19,958 nucleotides of DNA from an uncultured Collinsella sp. (GTDB taxonomy: Bacteria > Actinomycetota > Coriobacteriia > Coriobacteriales > Coriobacteriaceae): assembly GCA_900541055.1 (NCBI GenBank), contig UQHZ01000028.1, positions 1 to 19,958 on the forward strand, written 5' to 3'. Shown piece by piece: positions 6,852 to 13,011 of this stretch. The translations under genes were made by a program, and so were the position numbers. Under the pieces are notes generated by a model. That model saw only the letters and a list, made by a program, of their open reading frames with translations. It made no database searches and was not told where the DNA came from. How positions within the stretch are numbered: position 1 is the stretch's first letter; every line of letters starts with the position of its first letter.

Positions 6852-8815
6852 GTGAGGTTCAAGCGCTGGTAGAGTGTCCCGTTATCGTTGGCACGGCGGG
6901 CCACGTTGACCATGGTAAGTCGGCACTGATCGAGGCGTTGACCGGCAAGAATCCCGACCGTCTGGAGGTTGAGCGCCGTCGCGGTATGACCGTGGAGCTG
7001 GGCTTTGGCGAGCTGGCACTGCCGAGTGGCAAGATCGTTGGCCTGGTCGACGTGCCGGGCCACGCGCATTACTTGCGCGCCATGGTGCAGGGCGCCACGG
7101 GCATCGACGTGGCGGTGCTGGTGGTTTCGGCTGTCGAGGGCGTGATGCCGCAGACCCGCGAGCACGTGCATGTGCTGGAGCTGCTGGGCGTTACGCATAT
7201 GGTGGTCGCGCTGACGATGTGCGACCTGGCCGACGCCGAGATGACCGAGCTTGCCGAGCTCGATGTCGATGACTTTTTGTCGGGTACCGTGTTTGCGGGC
7301 GCGCCGATGGTCCCCGTGTCGTCCAAGACCGGCGAGGGGATTGACGCGCTGCTGGCCGCGCTTGACGATCGGGTCGGTGCCTGCTGGGATTCCTGCCGCG
7401 ACCGTGCCGAGCGCACCGATGCTGCGCCGCGCTTGCCGATTGACCGCTGCTTTACGATCAAGGGCGCCGGCACCGTCGTGACAGGGACACTGCACGATGC
7501 GCCGGTTGCGGTGGGCGATGAGCTCGTCGCGCTGCCGTCGCGCACGGCCTGCCGCGTACGCGGGATCCAAGTGCATGGCGACACGCAGCAGGCGCTTCCC
7601 GGTCAGCGTGTGGCGCTCAACTTGGTGGGCGGTGGCGTCGCTGCGCTCGATCGCGGTGAGATGCTCGGCGTGGAGGGTCGCTTTGGCCAGACGCTGCGCT
7701 TTATGATGGCGTTTACGTATTTAGGTCGCGAGGGCACCAAGCCGCGCGTGCTCGAGTCGGGCGCGCGTGTGCATGTGATGGCCGGCACGGCCGAGGTCGT
7801 CGGCCGCATCATGCTTTTGGAGGGCGAGGCCCCCATGGCGGTGGGCGAGACCCGTACCGTGCAGGTGCGCCTGGAGGACCCGCTGCCGCTGTGTGCCGGA
7901 GACCATGCCGTGGTGCTGTCGTATTCGCCCGTTATGCTCATCGGCGGCGGGCGTGTGCTGCTTTCGCGCTGCCGTCGCTCGCTCGAGCTTGCCGAAGGAG
8001 AGCGTGCGCTGTATGTGGCGATCGAGTCCGGCGATATCGCGGGCGGTGTGGGCGCTTGGCTGGCGCTACAGACGCTGCCGGTTACGACGGTTGATGTTGC
8101 CGAGGCTTTGGATCTTGGTGTCGGCGAGGCCGATGCCGCACTGCGCGGATTGGTGGCGCAGGGCTCCGTTCGCAAGCTTGCCGCGGGCGATGCGGGCCTC
8201 TTGGCGGACGCCGTGGTGCTCGACGCCGCGATGGATTCACTGGCGGCGACCCTGTCAGCCATGCACGCGGCGGCCCCCAAGGAAACGGGCTTTACGCCCG
8301 GCGCCGTTGCCCATGCAGCGTGGCCTGCCGCTGATGAAGGCGTTGCCGCGGCTCTGATTGCCGAGGGCTGCTCGCGTGGCGTGTGCGCCGCCGAGGGCGC
8401 CGAGGTATTCGATCCGCATTCGGCCGCCGCGGCGGCACGCGTGGTGCGAGAGGCTTGCGAGCGCATTGTCGCGCTGCTTGACGAGGCTGGCCTGGATGCA
8501 CCGGCGCTTCCCGAGGTGGGCGAACAGCTGCAGCTCGGTCGCGACACCATGACGCGTGCCCTGCGCGAGCTTTCGCTCAACCGCTCGATCGTTAAGGTCG
8601 AGCGCGACGTTGCCCTGTCCGCTGCCGCCGAGGCCCATGCGCGCGAGCTTGTTGCCGCTGCCATTGAGACAGCCGGTGGCGCTGCGACCACGAGCGTGCT
8701 GCGCGAGGCCCTGGGCGTGTCGCGCAAACGTGCCATCAGCATCTTGGAGCACCTGGATGCCGTGCGCTTTACGGTGCTCGACAAGGACGCCGGCGGCCTG
8801 AGGTCCCTGCGCTAG
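6848..8815 (+). CDS. selB: Selenocysteine-specific elongation factor SelB
   Basis: SelB is the EF-Tu-like GTPase that carries Sec-tRNA(Sec) to UGA codons marked by a SECIS hairpin. The 655-residue protein has an N-terminal G domain with GHVDHGKS (18-25), RGMTVELGF switch I (45-53) and DVPGHAHYL (68-76), then beta-barrel domains and a winged-helix C-terminal half that would bind SECIS RNA, ending ILEHLDAVRFTVLDKD. The G4 motif, normally TKxD or NKxD, reads TMCD (123-126), losing the lysine; G5-like SSKTGEG is present. Length is slightly above E. coli SelB (614). The start codon overlaps the selA stop by 4 nt. Sequence up to the stop is intact, with no frameshift. The family assignment is secure from the motifs and the selA neighbour. 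Confidence 0.95.
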   Translation: MSEVQALVECPVIVGTAGHVDHGKSALIEALTGKNPDRLEVERRRGMTVELGFGELALPSGKIVGLVDVPGHAHYLRAMVQGATGIDVAVLVVSAVEGVMPQTREHVHVLELLGVTHMVVALTMCDLADAEMTELAELDVDDFLSGTVFAGAPMVPVSSKTGEGIDALLAALDDRVGACWDSCRDRAERTDAAPRLPIDRCFTIKGAGTVVTGTLHDAPVAVGDELVALPSRTACRVRGIQVHGDTQQALPGQRVALNLVGGGVAALDRGEMLGVEGRFGQTLRFMMAFTYLGREGTKPRVLESGARVHVMAGTAEVVGRIMLLEGEAPMAVGETRTVQVRLEDPLPLCAGDHAVVLSYSPVMLIGGGRVLLSRCRRSLELAEGERALYVAIESGDIAGGVGAWLALQTLPVTTVDVAEALDLGVGEADAALRGLVAQGSVRKLAAGDAGLLADAVVLDAAMDSLAATLSAMHAAAPKETGFTPGAVAHAAWPAADEGVAAALIAEGCSRGVCAAEGAEVFDPHSAAAAARVVREACERIVALLDEAGLDAPALPEVGEQLQLGRDTMTRALRELSLNRSIVKVERDVALSAAAEAHARELVAAAIETAGGAATTSVLREALGVSRKRAISILEHLDAVRFTVLDKDAGGLRSLR

Positions 8816-8840
8816 GCCGGTCACTCGCTCCCGCCTCCTC

Positions 8841-8907
8841 AGTTGCGGTGAAATAGTTCCTGTTTTTGGGGTCTTGCAGCCTAAACAAGAACTATTCCAC
8901 CGCAACT
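8841..8907. repeat. Long imperfect palindrome downstream of selB (family A)
   Basis: The arms 8841-8865 and 8883-8907 are reverse complements at 23 of 25 positions around a 17-nt loop. The outer end reads AGTTGCGGTG, and its partner ends CACCGCAACT. The two mismatches are A/C and C/A in a plus-strand RNA but become G-U wobbles in a minus-strand RNA. The outer sequence recurs in the palindrome at 11943-12017. It could end selB transcription in either direction or be a REP/MITE-like mobile repeat; it carries no gene. Confidence 0.85.
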
Positions 8908-8943
8908 TCTTGCTCGTCTTTTTGGAATGGGGCCCGCTCGATT

Positions 8944-8952
8944 TGGTAAAAT
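8944..8952 (+). promoter_or_regulatory. Probable extended -10 promoter of selC
   Basis: TGGTAAAAT gives a TGn extension (8944-8946) followed by a good -10 hexamer TAAAAT (8947-8952). The tRNA begins 12 nt later, as expected for a short tRNA leader. No convincing -35 is seen, which an extended -10 can tolerate. Confidence 0.5.
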
Positions 8953-8964
8953 ACCTCCGCACTT

Positions 8965-9061
8965 GGGAACGGATGGGCTCCGGTGGGCTCCGCGGTCCTC
9001 AAAACCGTTGCGAGGCGTGCAAAACGTCTTGGATGTGTTCGATTCACATACGTTCCCGCCA
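8965..9061 (+). tRNA. selC: tRNA-Sec (anticodon TCA), selC
   Basis: This 97-nt tRNA folds as a bacterial tRNA-Sec. The 8-nt acceptor strands are 8965-8972 and 9050-9057 (7 pairs; the eighth is G-A), with G discriminator and encoded CCA at 9059-9061. The D arm has a 6-bp stem (8975-8980 with 8985-8990) and loop CGGT, as in E. coli. The anticodon stem GCGGT/ACCGT encloses CCTCAAA with TCA at 8999-9001. A long variable arm (about 9012-9030, 7 bp with wobbles) and a 5-bp T stem with loop TTCGATT complete it. The TCA anticodon decodes UGA. It lies 149 nt after selB, so the substrate tRNA and its dedicated enzymes are clustered. It has its own promoter-like and terminator-like elements. Confidence 0.95.
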
Positions 9062-9069
9062 TACGCTAC

Positions 9070-9125
9070 CAGCGCTTTTGTGCTCGCGGTCTTACTGCGT
9101 GCCGCAAAGGCGCTGTTTTGTTTTT
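9070..9125 (+). terminator. Intrinsic terminator of selC
   Basis: CAGCGCTTTTG (9070-9080) pairs with CAAAGGCGCTG (9105-9115) with one G-U. Inside the loop a second stem forms between 9085-9090 and 9094-9099. The tail TTTTGTTTTT (9116-9125) is a strong U-tract. It starts 9 nt after the CCA end of selC, which makes selC a compact independent unit. Confidence 0.75.
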
Positions 9126-9216
9126 GCGTGGGTTTGCCGTGCCGCCCGCTTTATCGGCGACGGTATCTGGCTTCGTGTGTCGGGTTTCGAGCATGCCGAT
9201 GGAGGTGTTTTGCCGT

Positions 9217-9849
9217 ATGACTACCGTAAGACGGGTCGATCTTTCTTGCGTCGTCCAAGCGGGCGGGCTGTCCTCACGCATGGGCCGCGATAAGGCGCGC
9301 ATGACGTTTTGCGGCGAACCGCTCATCGAGCGCGTGCTGGGTCGGCTGGCGACAGTTGCCGGCGAGTTGGTCGTGACGACTTCGCGCCCCAGCGAGCTTG
9401 CCTATCTTGAGGAGCGCACGTTTGGCGGTCTGGTGCCGCGAATAGTGTCGGACCTTGAGGGGCCGGCGGGTGCCATGCGCGGCATCGCGAGCTCGTTGGC
9501 CGCGGCGCGATTGCCGTTCGTGGCGATCGTCGCCTGCGATATGCCGTTTGTCTCGCCGGAACTCATCGGCGCGCTCGCCGATCGTGTTGAGGCCGAGGCG
9601 CTCGACGTGTGCGTGCCATGCGAGGAGCGGGGGATTGAGCCGCTTTGCGCCGTCTGGCGCCGTGACGCGTGTGCGCCGGCCGCCCATGAGCTGCTCGCCT
9701 GCGACCGCCAGCGCATTCGCTGCCTGATCAATCGCGTTCAGGCTGGTTATATGGATGAACCGCAGATCGTTAAGGCCGCGGGCTCGACGCTCTGCTTCGA
9801 AAACGTCAATACGCCCGAGGAGTTTGCGGCGGCCGAGTTACTCGCCTAG
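9217..9849 (+). CDS. mobA: Molybdenum cofactor guanylyltransferase MobA
   Basis: MobA transfers GMP from GTP to molybdopterin to build the MGD cofactor required by DMSO-reductase-family enzymes such as formate dehydrogenase and the molybdoenzyme encoded at 3224. The 210-residue protein shows the nucleotide-binding signature QAGGLSSRMGRDKA (14-27), ACDMPF (106-111) with the metal ligand Asp108, GIEPLCAVW (139-147), and the typical end ENVNTPEEF. RMGRDK favours MobA over the CTP-using MocA, which usually has a Pro before the Lys. ATG 9217 is preferred because GGAGGTG (9201-9207) lies 9 nt upstream; an upstream ATG at 9193 would add eight residues, and longer versions would run through the selC terminator. 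No MobB gene is adjacent. The next gene starts 15 nt later and is probably co-transcribed. Confidence 0.9.
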   Translation: MTTVRRVDLSCVVQAGGLSSRMGRDKARMTFCGEPLIERVLGRLATVAGELVVTTSRPSELAYLEERTFGGLVPRIVSDLEGPAGAMRGIASSLAAARLPFVAIVACDMPFVSPELIGALADRVEAEALDVCVPCEERGIEPLCAVWRRDACAPAAHELLACDRQRIRCLINRVQAGYMDEPQIVKAAGSTLCFENVNTPEEFAAAELLA

Positions 9850-9864
9850 ACGATTGGAGTTGCC

Positions 9865-10260
9865 ATGTCTCACGATATTTGTCCCGACACGGGAGAGCCT
9901 TGCACTTGCGATGGTTCCGAGCCCTGTACCTGCGGCTGCGGTGGCTGTGGACATACTGCGGAAGAGGAAGCGGCCGCCGCGGCGTATCGCGAGGCACATC
10001 GCGAAGGCCCGTCCGGTGATGCCCTCGACCATGAACGCAAGATCATCGTTTCGTTCGACAGCACCTTCGATGTGATGGAGTGCGAGCAGCTTTGCCTGGA
10101 TGCCGGCGTGCCCGGGCGCATTATGCCTTTGCCCGGCTCCATTACCGCAGGTTGCGGCCTGTGCTGGGCCATGCCGTTCTCGGGCGATGCGCTCGCCGCC
10201 TTCCGCGCCGCCACCGAGGGCCGCATAACCCCTGCCGACTACCATCAGCTCGTCCTCTAA
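9865..10260 (+). CDS. DUF3343 (putative Se/S carrier) protein with Cys-rich N-terminal tail
   Basis: A 131-residue protein in two parts. Residues 57-115 (KIIVSFDSTFDVMECEQLC, MPLPGSITAGCGLCWAM) fit the small DUF3343 domain, listed in Pfam as a putative Se/S carrier protein-like family. It includes the family's conserved cysteine in ITAGCGLC; here Cys97 and Cys100 form a CxxC. Residues 1-30 are unusual: seven cysteines (6, 13, 15, 21, 23, 25, 28) in CTC and CGCGGC patterns with His3 and His30, resembling a metal-binding or metallothionein-like tail, followed by an Ala/Glu-rich linker. TTGGAG (9854-9859) supports the start. It sits 15 nt after mobA and within 1.5 kb of selA-selB-selC, which suggests a role in selenium or sulfur handling for the nearby selenium/molybdenum enzymes. 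No biochemical function is established for it, and metal chaperoning is an alternative. Confidence 0.78.
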   Translation: MSHDICPDTGEPCTCDGSEPCTCGCGGCGHTAEEEAAAAAYREAHREGPSGDALDHERKIIVSFDSTFDVMECEQLCLDAGVPGRIMPLPGSITAGCGLCWAMPFSGDALAAFRAATEGRITPADYHQLVL

Positions 10261-10268
10261 CCACCAAC

Positions 10269-10299
10269 ACCACCACAAAGGTGCCCAATGTGGTGGTTT
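10269..10299 (+). terminator. Weak hairpin after the DUF3343 gene
   Basis: ACCACCACA (10269-10277) pairs with TGTGGTGGT (10289-10297) around an 11-nt loop, 8 nt after the stop. Only TTTGG follows, so termination would be inefficient or the hairpin may serve RNA stability. Confidence 0.35.
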
Positions 10300-10511
10300 G
10301 GAACATGTGGACGAAACAGCTTCGAAACACGCGATTTGCGCGTTGGGTGCTCAAAAACGCCTCTACCTGCATCGTAATCAAAACGAAACATCTGCTCGTC
10401 GGCTTATGCGTAACTTTGCTGCAACAGTGCGATATTATCCATACTCGATAAAGCTCGCGGCGCATGGGGCGCCTCGAACGACACTTTTCTTTTCCATCAA
10501 TTGGAGGAAGC
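10300..10511 (+). promoter_or_regulatory. gdhA upstream region with ribosome binding site
   Basis: This 5' region is visibly more AT-rich than its surroundings, especially around 10410-10450, as expected of a promoter. TATTAT at 10433-10438 is a possible -10, but I see no well-spaced -35 and no TGn extension. The strong GGAGGAAG at 10503-10510 immediately precedes the gdhA start at 10512. No RNA gene or riboswitch was recognised here. Confidence 0.35.
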
Positions 10512-11867
10512 ATGAGCTACACGCAGAAAGTTCTCGACGAGCTCAAGGCCCGCTATCCCGAGCAGCCTGAGTTCATCCAGGCCGCGACCGAGATTCTCGG
10601 CACCATCCAGCCGGCGCTCGACGCCCATCCCGAGTACGAGGAGGCCGCCCTGCTTGAGCGCCTCGTCGAGCCCGAGCGCATCGTCATGTTCCGTGTTCCC
10701 TGGGTCGACGACCAGGGCAAGGTTCAGGTCAACCGCGGTTACCGCGTCGAGTTCAACTCTGCCATTGGACCCTACAAGGGCGGCCTGCGCTTTAACCCGA
10801 CGGTCACCCTGGGTATGCTCAAGTTCCTGGGTCTGGAGCAGATCCTCAAGAACAGCCTGACCACCCTTCCCATGGGCGGCGGCAAGGGCGGCTCCGACTT
10901 TGACCCCAAGGGCAAGTCCAACAACGAGATCATGCACTTCTGCCAGTCCTTCATGACCGAGCTCTATCGCCACATCGGCCCCAACACCGACGTTCCCGCC
11001 GGCGACCTGGGCGTTGGCGGCCGCGAGGTTGCCTACCTGTTCGGTCAGTACAAGCGCCTGACCAACGAGTGGACCGGCGTCCTCACCGGCAAGGGCCTCT
11101 CCTTTGGCGGCTCGCTCGCCCGTACCGAGGCCACCGGCTACGGTCTGGCCTACTTTGTGGACGAGTACCTCAAGAGCCGCGGCGACTCCTTCGAGGGCAA
11201 GAACGTCGTCGTGCATGGCTCCGGCAACGTCGCCATCTACGCCGTCCAGAAGGTCTCCCAGCTCGGCGGCAAGGTGCTGGCCTGCTCCGATACCCACGGC
11301 TGGGTCGAGGATCCCGACGGCATCGACTACACCGTGCTCGAGCACATCTACAATAAGAAGCGCTCTGGCCACGACAAGGGCGTTACGCTCGCTATGTACG
11401 TTGACGAGAAGCCCAACGCCGTGTGGCACGAGGGCGACGGCCGCGGCGTGTGGCAGCTTCCCTGCGATATCGCGCTGCCCTGCGCTCGCGAGAACACGCT
11501 GCTGCTCGAGGACGCCCAGGCGCTCGTCGCCAACGGCTGCAAGGTGGTCGGCGAGGGCGCGAACATGCCCACGACCATCGAGGCCACGACCTACTTCCAG
11601 GAGAACGGCGTCGCCTTTATGCCCGGTAAGGCTGCCAACGCCGGTGGCGTGCTCGTGTCCGGCCTGGAGATGAGCCAGAACGCCGAGCACCTGTCCTGGA
11701 CCTTCGAGGAGGTCGATGGCAAGCTCGAGCAGCTCATGCGCGGCATGTTCCACAACGTGGACGACACCGCCAAGGAGTACGGCCAGGAGGGCAACTTTGT
11801 CATGGGCGCCAACATCGCCGGCTTCCTGAAGGTCGCCGACGCTATGCTCGCCCAGGGCGTCTGCTAA
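10512..11867 (+). CDS. gdhA: Glutamate dehydrogenase, hexameric bacterial type (probably NADP-specific)
   Basis: The 451-residue enzyme interconverts glutamate and 2-oxoglutarate plus ammonia, the main ammonium assimilation step. It shows GPYKGGLRFNPTV (86-98), LPMGGGKGGSDFDPKGKS (119-136) with the catalytic Lys125, DVPAGDLGVGGRE (160-172) with Asp165, and the nucleotide-binding GSGNVA (236-241). Length and motifs match the small hexameric GDH class, E. coli GdhA type; NADP preference is inferred from family and not proved by sequence here. The ATG follows GGAGGAAG closely; an in-frame upstream start at 10464 has no support. Codons strongly favour C-ending forms, more than in the selenium genes, as expected of a highly expressed gene. 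It stands alone, with its own upstream region and a strong terminator. Confidence 0.96.
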   Translation: MSYTQKVLDELKARYPEQPEFIQAATEILGTIQPALDAHPEYEEAALLERLVEPERIVMFRVPWVDDQGKVQVNRGYRVEFNSAIGPYKGGLRFNPTVTLGMLKFLGLEQILKNSLTTLPMGGGKGGSDFDPKGKSNNEIMHFCQSFMTELYRHIGPNTDVPAGDLGVGGREVAYLFGQYKRLTNEWTGVLTGKGLSFGGSLARTEATGYGLAYFVDEYLKSRGDSFEGKNVVVHGSGNVAIYAVQKVSQLGGKVLACSDTHGWVEDPDGIDYTVLEHIYNKKRSGHDKGVTLAMYVDEKPNAVWHEGDGRGVWQLPCDIALPCARENTLLLEDAQALVANGCKVVGEGANMPTTIEATTYFQENGVAFMPGKAANAGGVLVSGLEMSQNAEHLSWTFEEVDGKLEQLMRGMFHNVDDTAKEYGQEGNFVMGANIAGFLKVADAMLAQGVC

Positions 11868-11894
11868 ATCTTCGCTCGACATAGCATGTGATGA

Positions 11895-11924
11895 GGCTCC
11901 CAGCTATCTGGCTGGGAGCCTTTT
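11895..11924 (+). terminator. Intrinsic terminator of gdhA
   Basis: GGCTCCCAGC (11895-11904) pairs perfectly with GCTGGGAGCC (11911-11920) around TATCTG, followed by TTTT. It lies 27 nt after the gdhA stop. Confidence 0.92.
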
Positions 11925-11942
11925 CTATCCCGGAGGACTCCT

Positions 11943-12017
11943 CATAACTTGCGGTGATATACGGACTGTTAAGCGTCCCAGAACGGCTAATCAGTCCGTA
12001 TATCACCGCAAGTTATG
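11943..12017. repeat. Perfect 26-bp palindrome between gdhA and the xdhD operon (family A)
   Basis: Arms 11943-11968 and 11992-12017 are perfect reverse complements over 26 bases around a 23-nt loop. The outer part contains ACTTGCGGTGATATA, 13 of 15 identical to the start of the palindrome at 8841 (AGTTGCGGTGAAATA); the inner parts differ. It lies beyond the gdhA terminator, so a second terminator function is not needed here. A REP/MITE-like repeat family or a protein-binding site is more likely. Confidence 0.88.
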
Positions 12018-12063
12018 GATGGGTGGGTGGATTTTGTCCTAAAACGGTGTGCGGCCCCTCGTT

Positions 12064-12072
12064 TGGTACACT
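12064..12072 (+). promoter_or_regulatory. Probable extended -10 promoter of the ygfM-xdhD-like operon
   Basis: TGGTACACT has the TGn extension (12064-12066) and hexamer TACACT (12067-12072), preceded by TT, as in the selC promoter (TTTGGTAAAAT). It lies 25 nt before the first ATG. Confidence 0.45.
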
Positions 12073-12096
12073 TAAAAGTACTGGACAAGTGAAGAG

Positions 12097-13011
12097 ATGG
12101 GGGAGAACGTGCTCAAGTTCGGTACCTACGTCCGTGTTGGAAACGCGGCCGAAGCCTATGAGCTCTTACAGAAGAACCGCAACAACAAGATTGTGGGCGG
12201 CGGCATCTGGATGCGCCTGGGTTCGCGTCGCGTGGCGACGGCGATTGACCTTTCGGCCTGCGGACTCGATCAGATCGAGGAGACCGAGACCGAGTTTCGC
12301 ATCGGTGCCATGTGCACCCTGCGCCAGCTCGAGCGTCATGCCGGGCTCAACGCGCTTGTCAACCATGTCTTTGAGTTCGCCGTCCACGACATCGTGGGCG
12401 TGCAGCTGCGCAACACCGCCACGGTGGGCGGCAGCATCTACGGCCGCTTTGGCTTCTCGGACGTGCTCTCGGCTTTCCTGGCGCTCGATTCCTATGTTGA
12501 GCTGACGGGGGCAGGCCGCGTGCCGCTCGCCGAGTTCGTGAACATGGGCTACGTGCGCGACGTGATCGAGCGCGTCGTGGTCGTCAAGCACGATTACCGT
12601 GCGAGCTACGAGGCCGTGCGCAAGGCCGCGACCGACTTCCCCTCGCTCAACGTTACCGCCGCCTGGTGGGACGGCTCCTGGCATGTCACCGTGGGTGCCC
12701 GCCCGCTGCGCGCGACCCTGCTACAGGGCGAGGCATGCGGCCTTACCGCCGAGCAGCCTTCCGAGGACGAGCTTCGCGCCCTGGCCGCATCCGTGCGCTC
12801 GCTGAGCTACGGCACCAACCTGTGGGGCTCGGCCGACTACCGCCGCCGCATCTCGGCCCCGCTCGCCATCCAGGCCGTGCGCCGCGCCGCCGGCATCGAG
12901 CTTTCTGCCGCGCTTGCCCGCGAGCTCGAGGGCGTGCAGATTCCTAAGTTTGCCACGGACGAGTATTCCTGCCGCCGCGTGCCCGGCGTCGATTCTAGCG
13001 AGGTGCGCTAA
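12097..13011 (+). CDS. FAD-binding subunit of a molybdenum hydroxylase (XdhB/CoxM/YgfM family)
   Basis: The 304-residue protein carries the FAD-binding features of the medium subunit of xanthine dehydrogenase-type enzymes: VGGGIWMRLG (33-42) and GVQLRNTATVGGSIYGRFGFSDV (101-123), with the typical C-terminal domain ending in Arg-rich IRRA-like helices. It passes electrons from the iron-sulfur clusters of its partner to NAD or another acceptor. The stop overlaps the start of the fused Fe-S/Mo subunit by one base (TAATG). E. coli has the same pairing, ygfM directly before xdhD, so the closest functional analogue is probably YgfM. The start is uncertain: ATG 12097 has only a close GAAGAG, while GTG 12109 follows GGGGGAG with 3 nt; the difference is four residues. 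The specific substrate of the complex is unknown. Confidence 0.88.
   Translation: MGENVLKFGTYVRVGNAAEAYELLQKNRNNKIVGGGIWMRLGSRRVATAIDLSACGLDQIEETETEFRIGAMCTLRQLERHAGLNALVNHVFEFAVHDIVGVQLRNTATVGGSIYGRFGFSDVLSAFLALDSYVELTGAGRVPLAEFVNMGYVRDVIERVVVVKHDYRASYEAVRKAATDFPSLNVTAAWWDGSWHVTVGARPLRATLLQGEACGLTAEQPSEDELRALAASVRSLSYGTNLWGSADYRRRISAPLAIQAVRRAAGIELSAALARELEGVQIPKFATDEYSCRRVPGVDSSEVR

Noticed and set aside
8983..9216. Long N-terminal extension of MobA starting at 8983
   Set aside because: It would run through the tRNA-Sec gene and its terminator; the start at 9217 has a proper binding site and matches family length.
8874..9293. 139-residue open frame across the selC region
   Set aside because: It covers the palindrome arm, selC and its terminator and has no family features.
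8841..12017. CRISPR array or insertion sequence from the repeated TTGCGGTGA motif
   Set aside because: There are only two palindromic copies 3 kb apart, with no regular spacers, cas genes or transposase.
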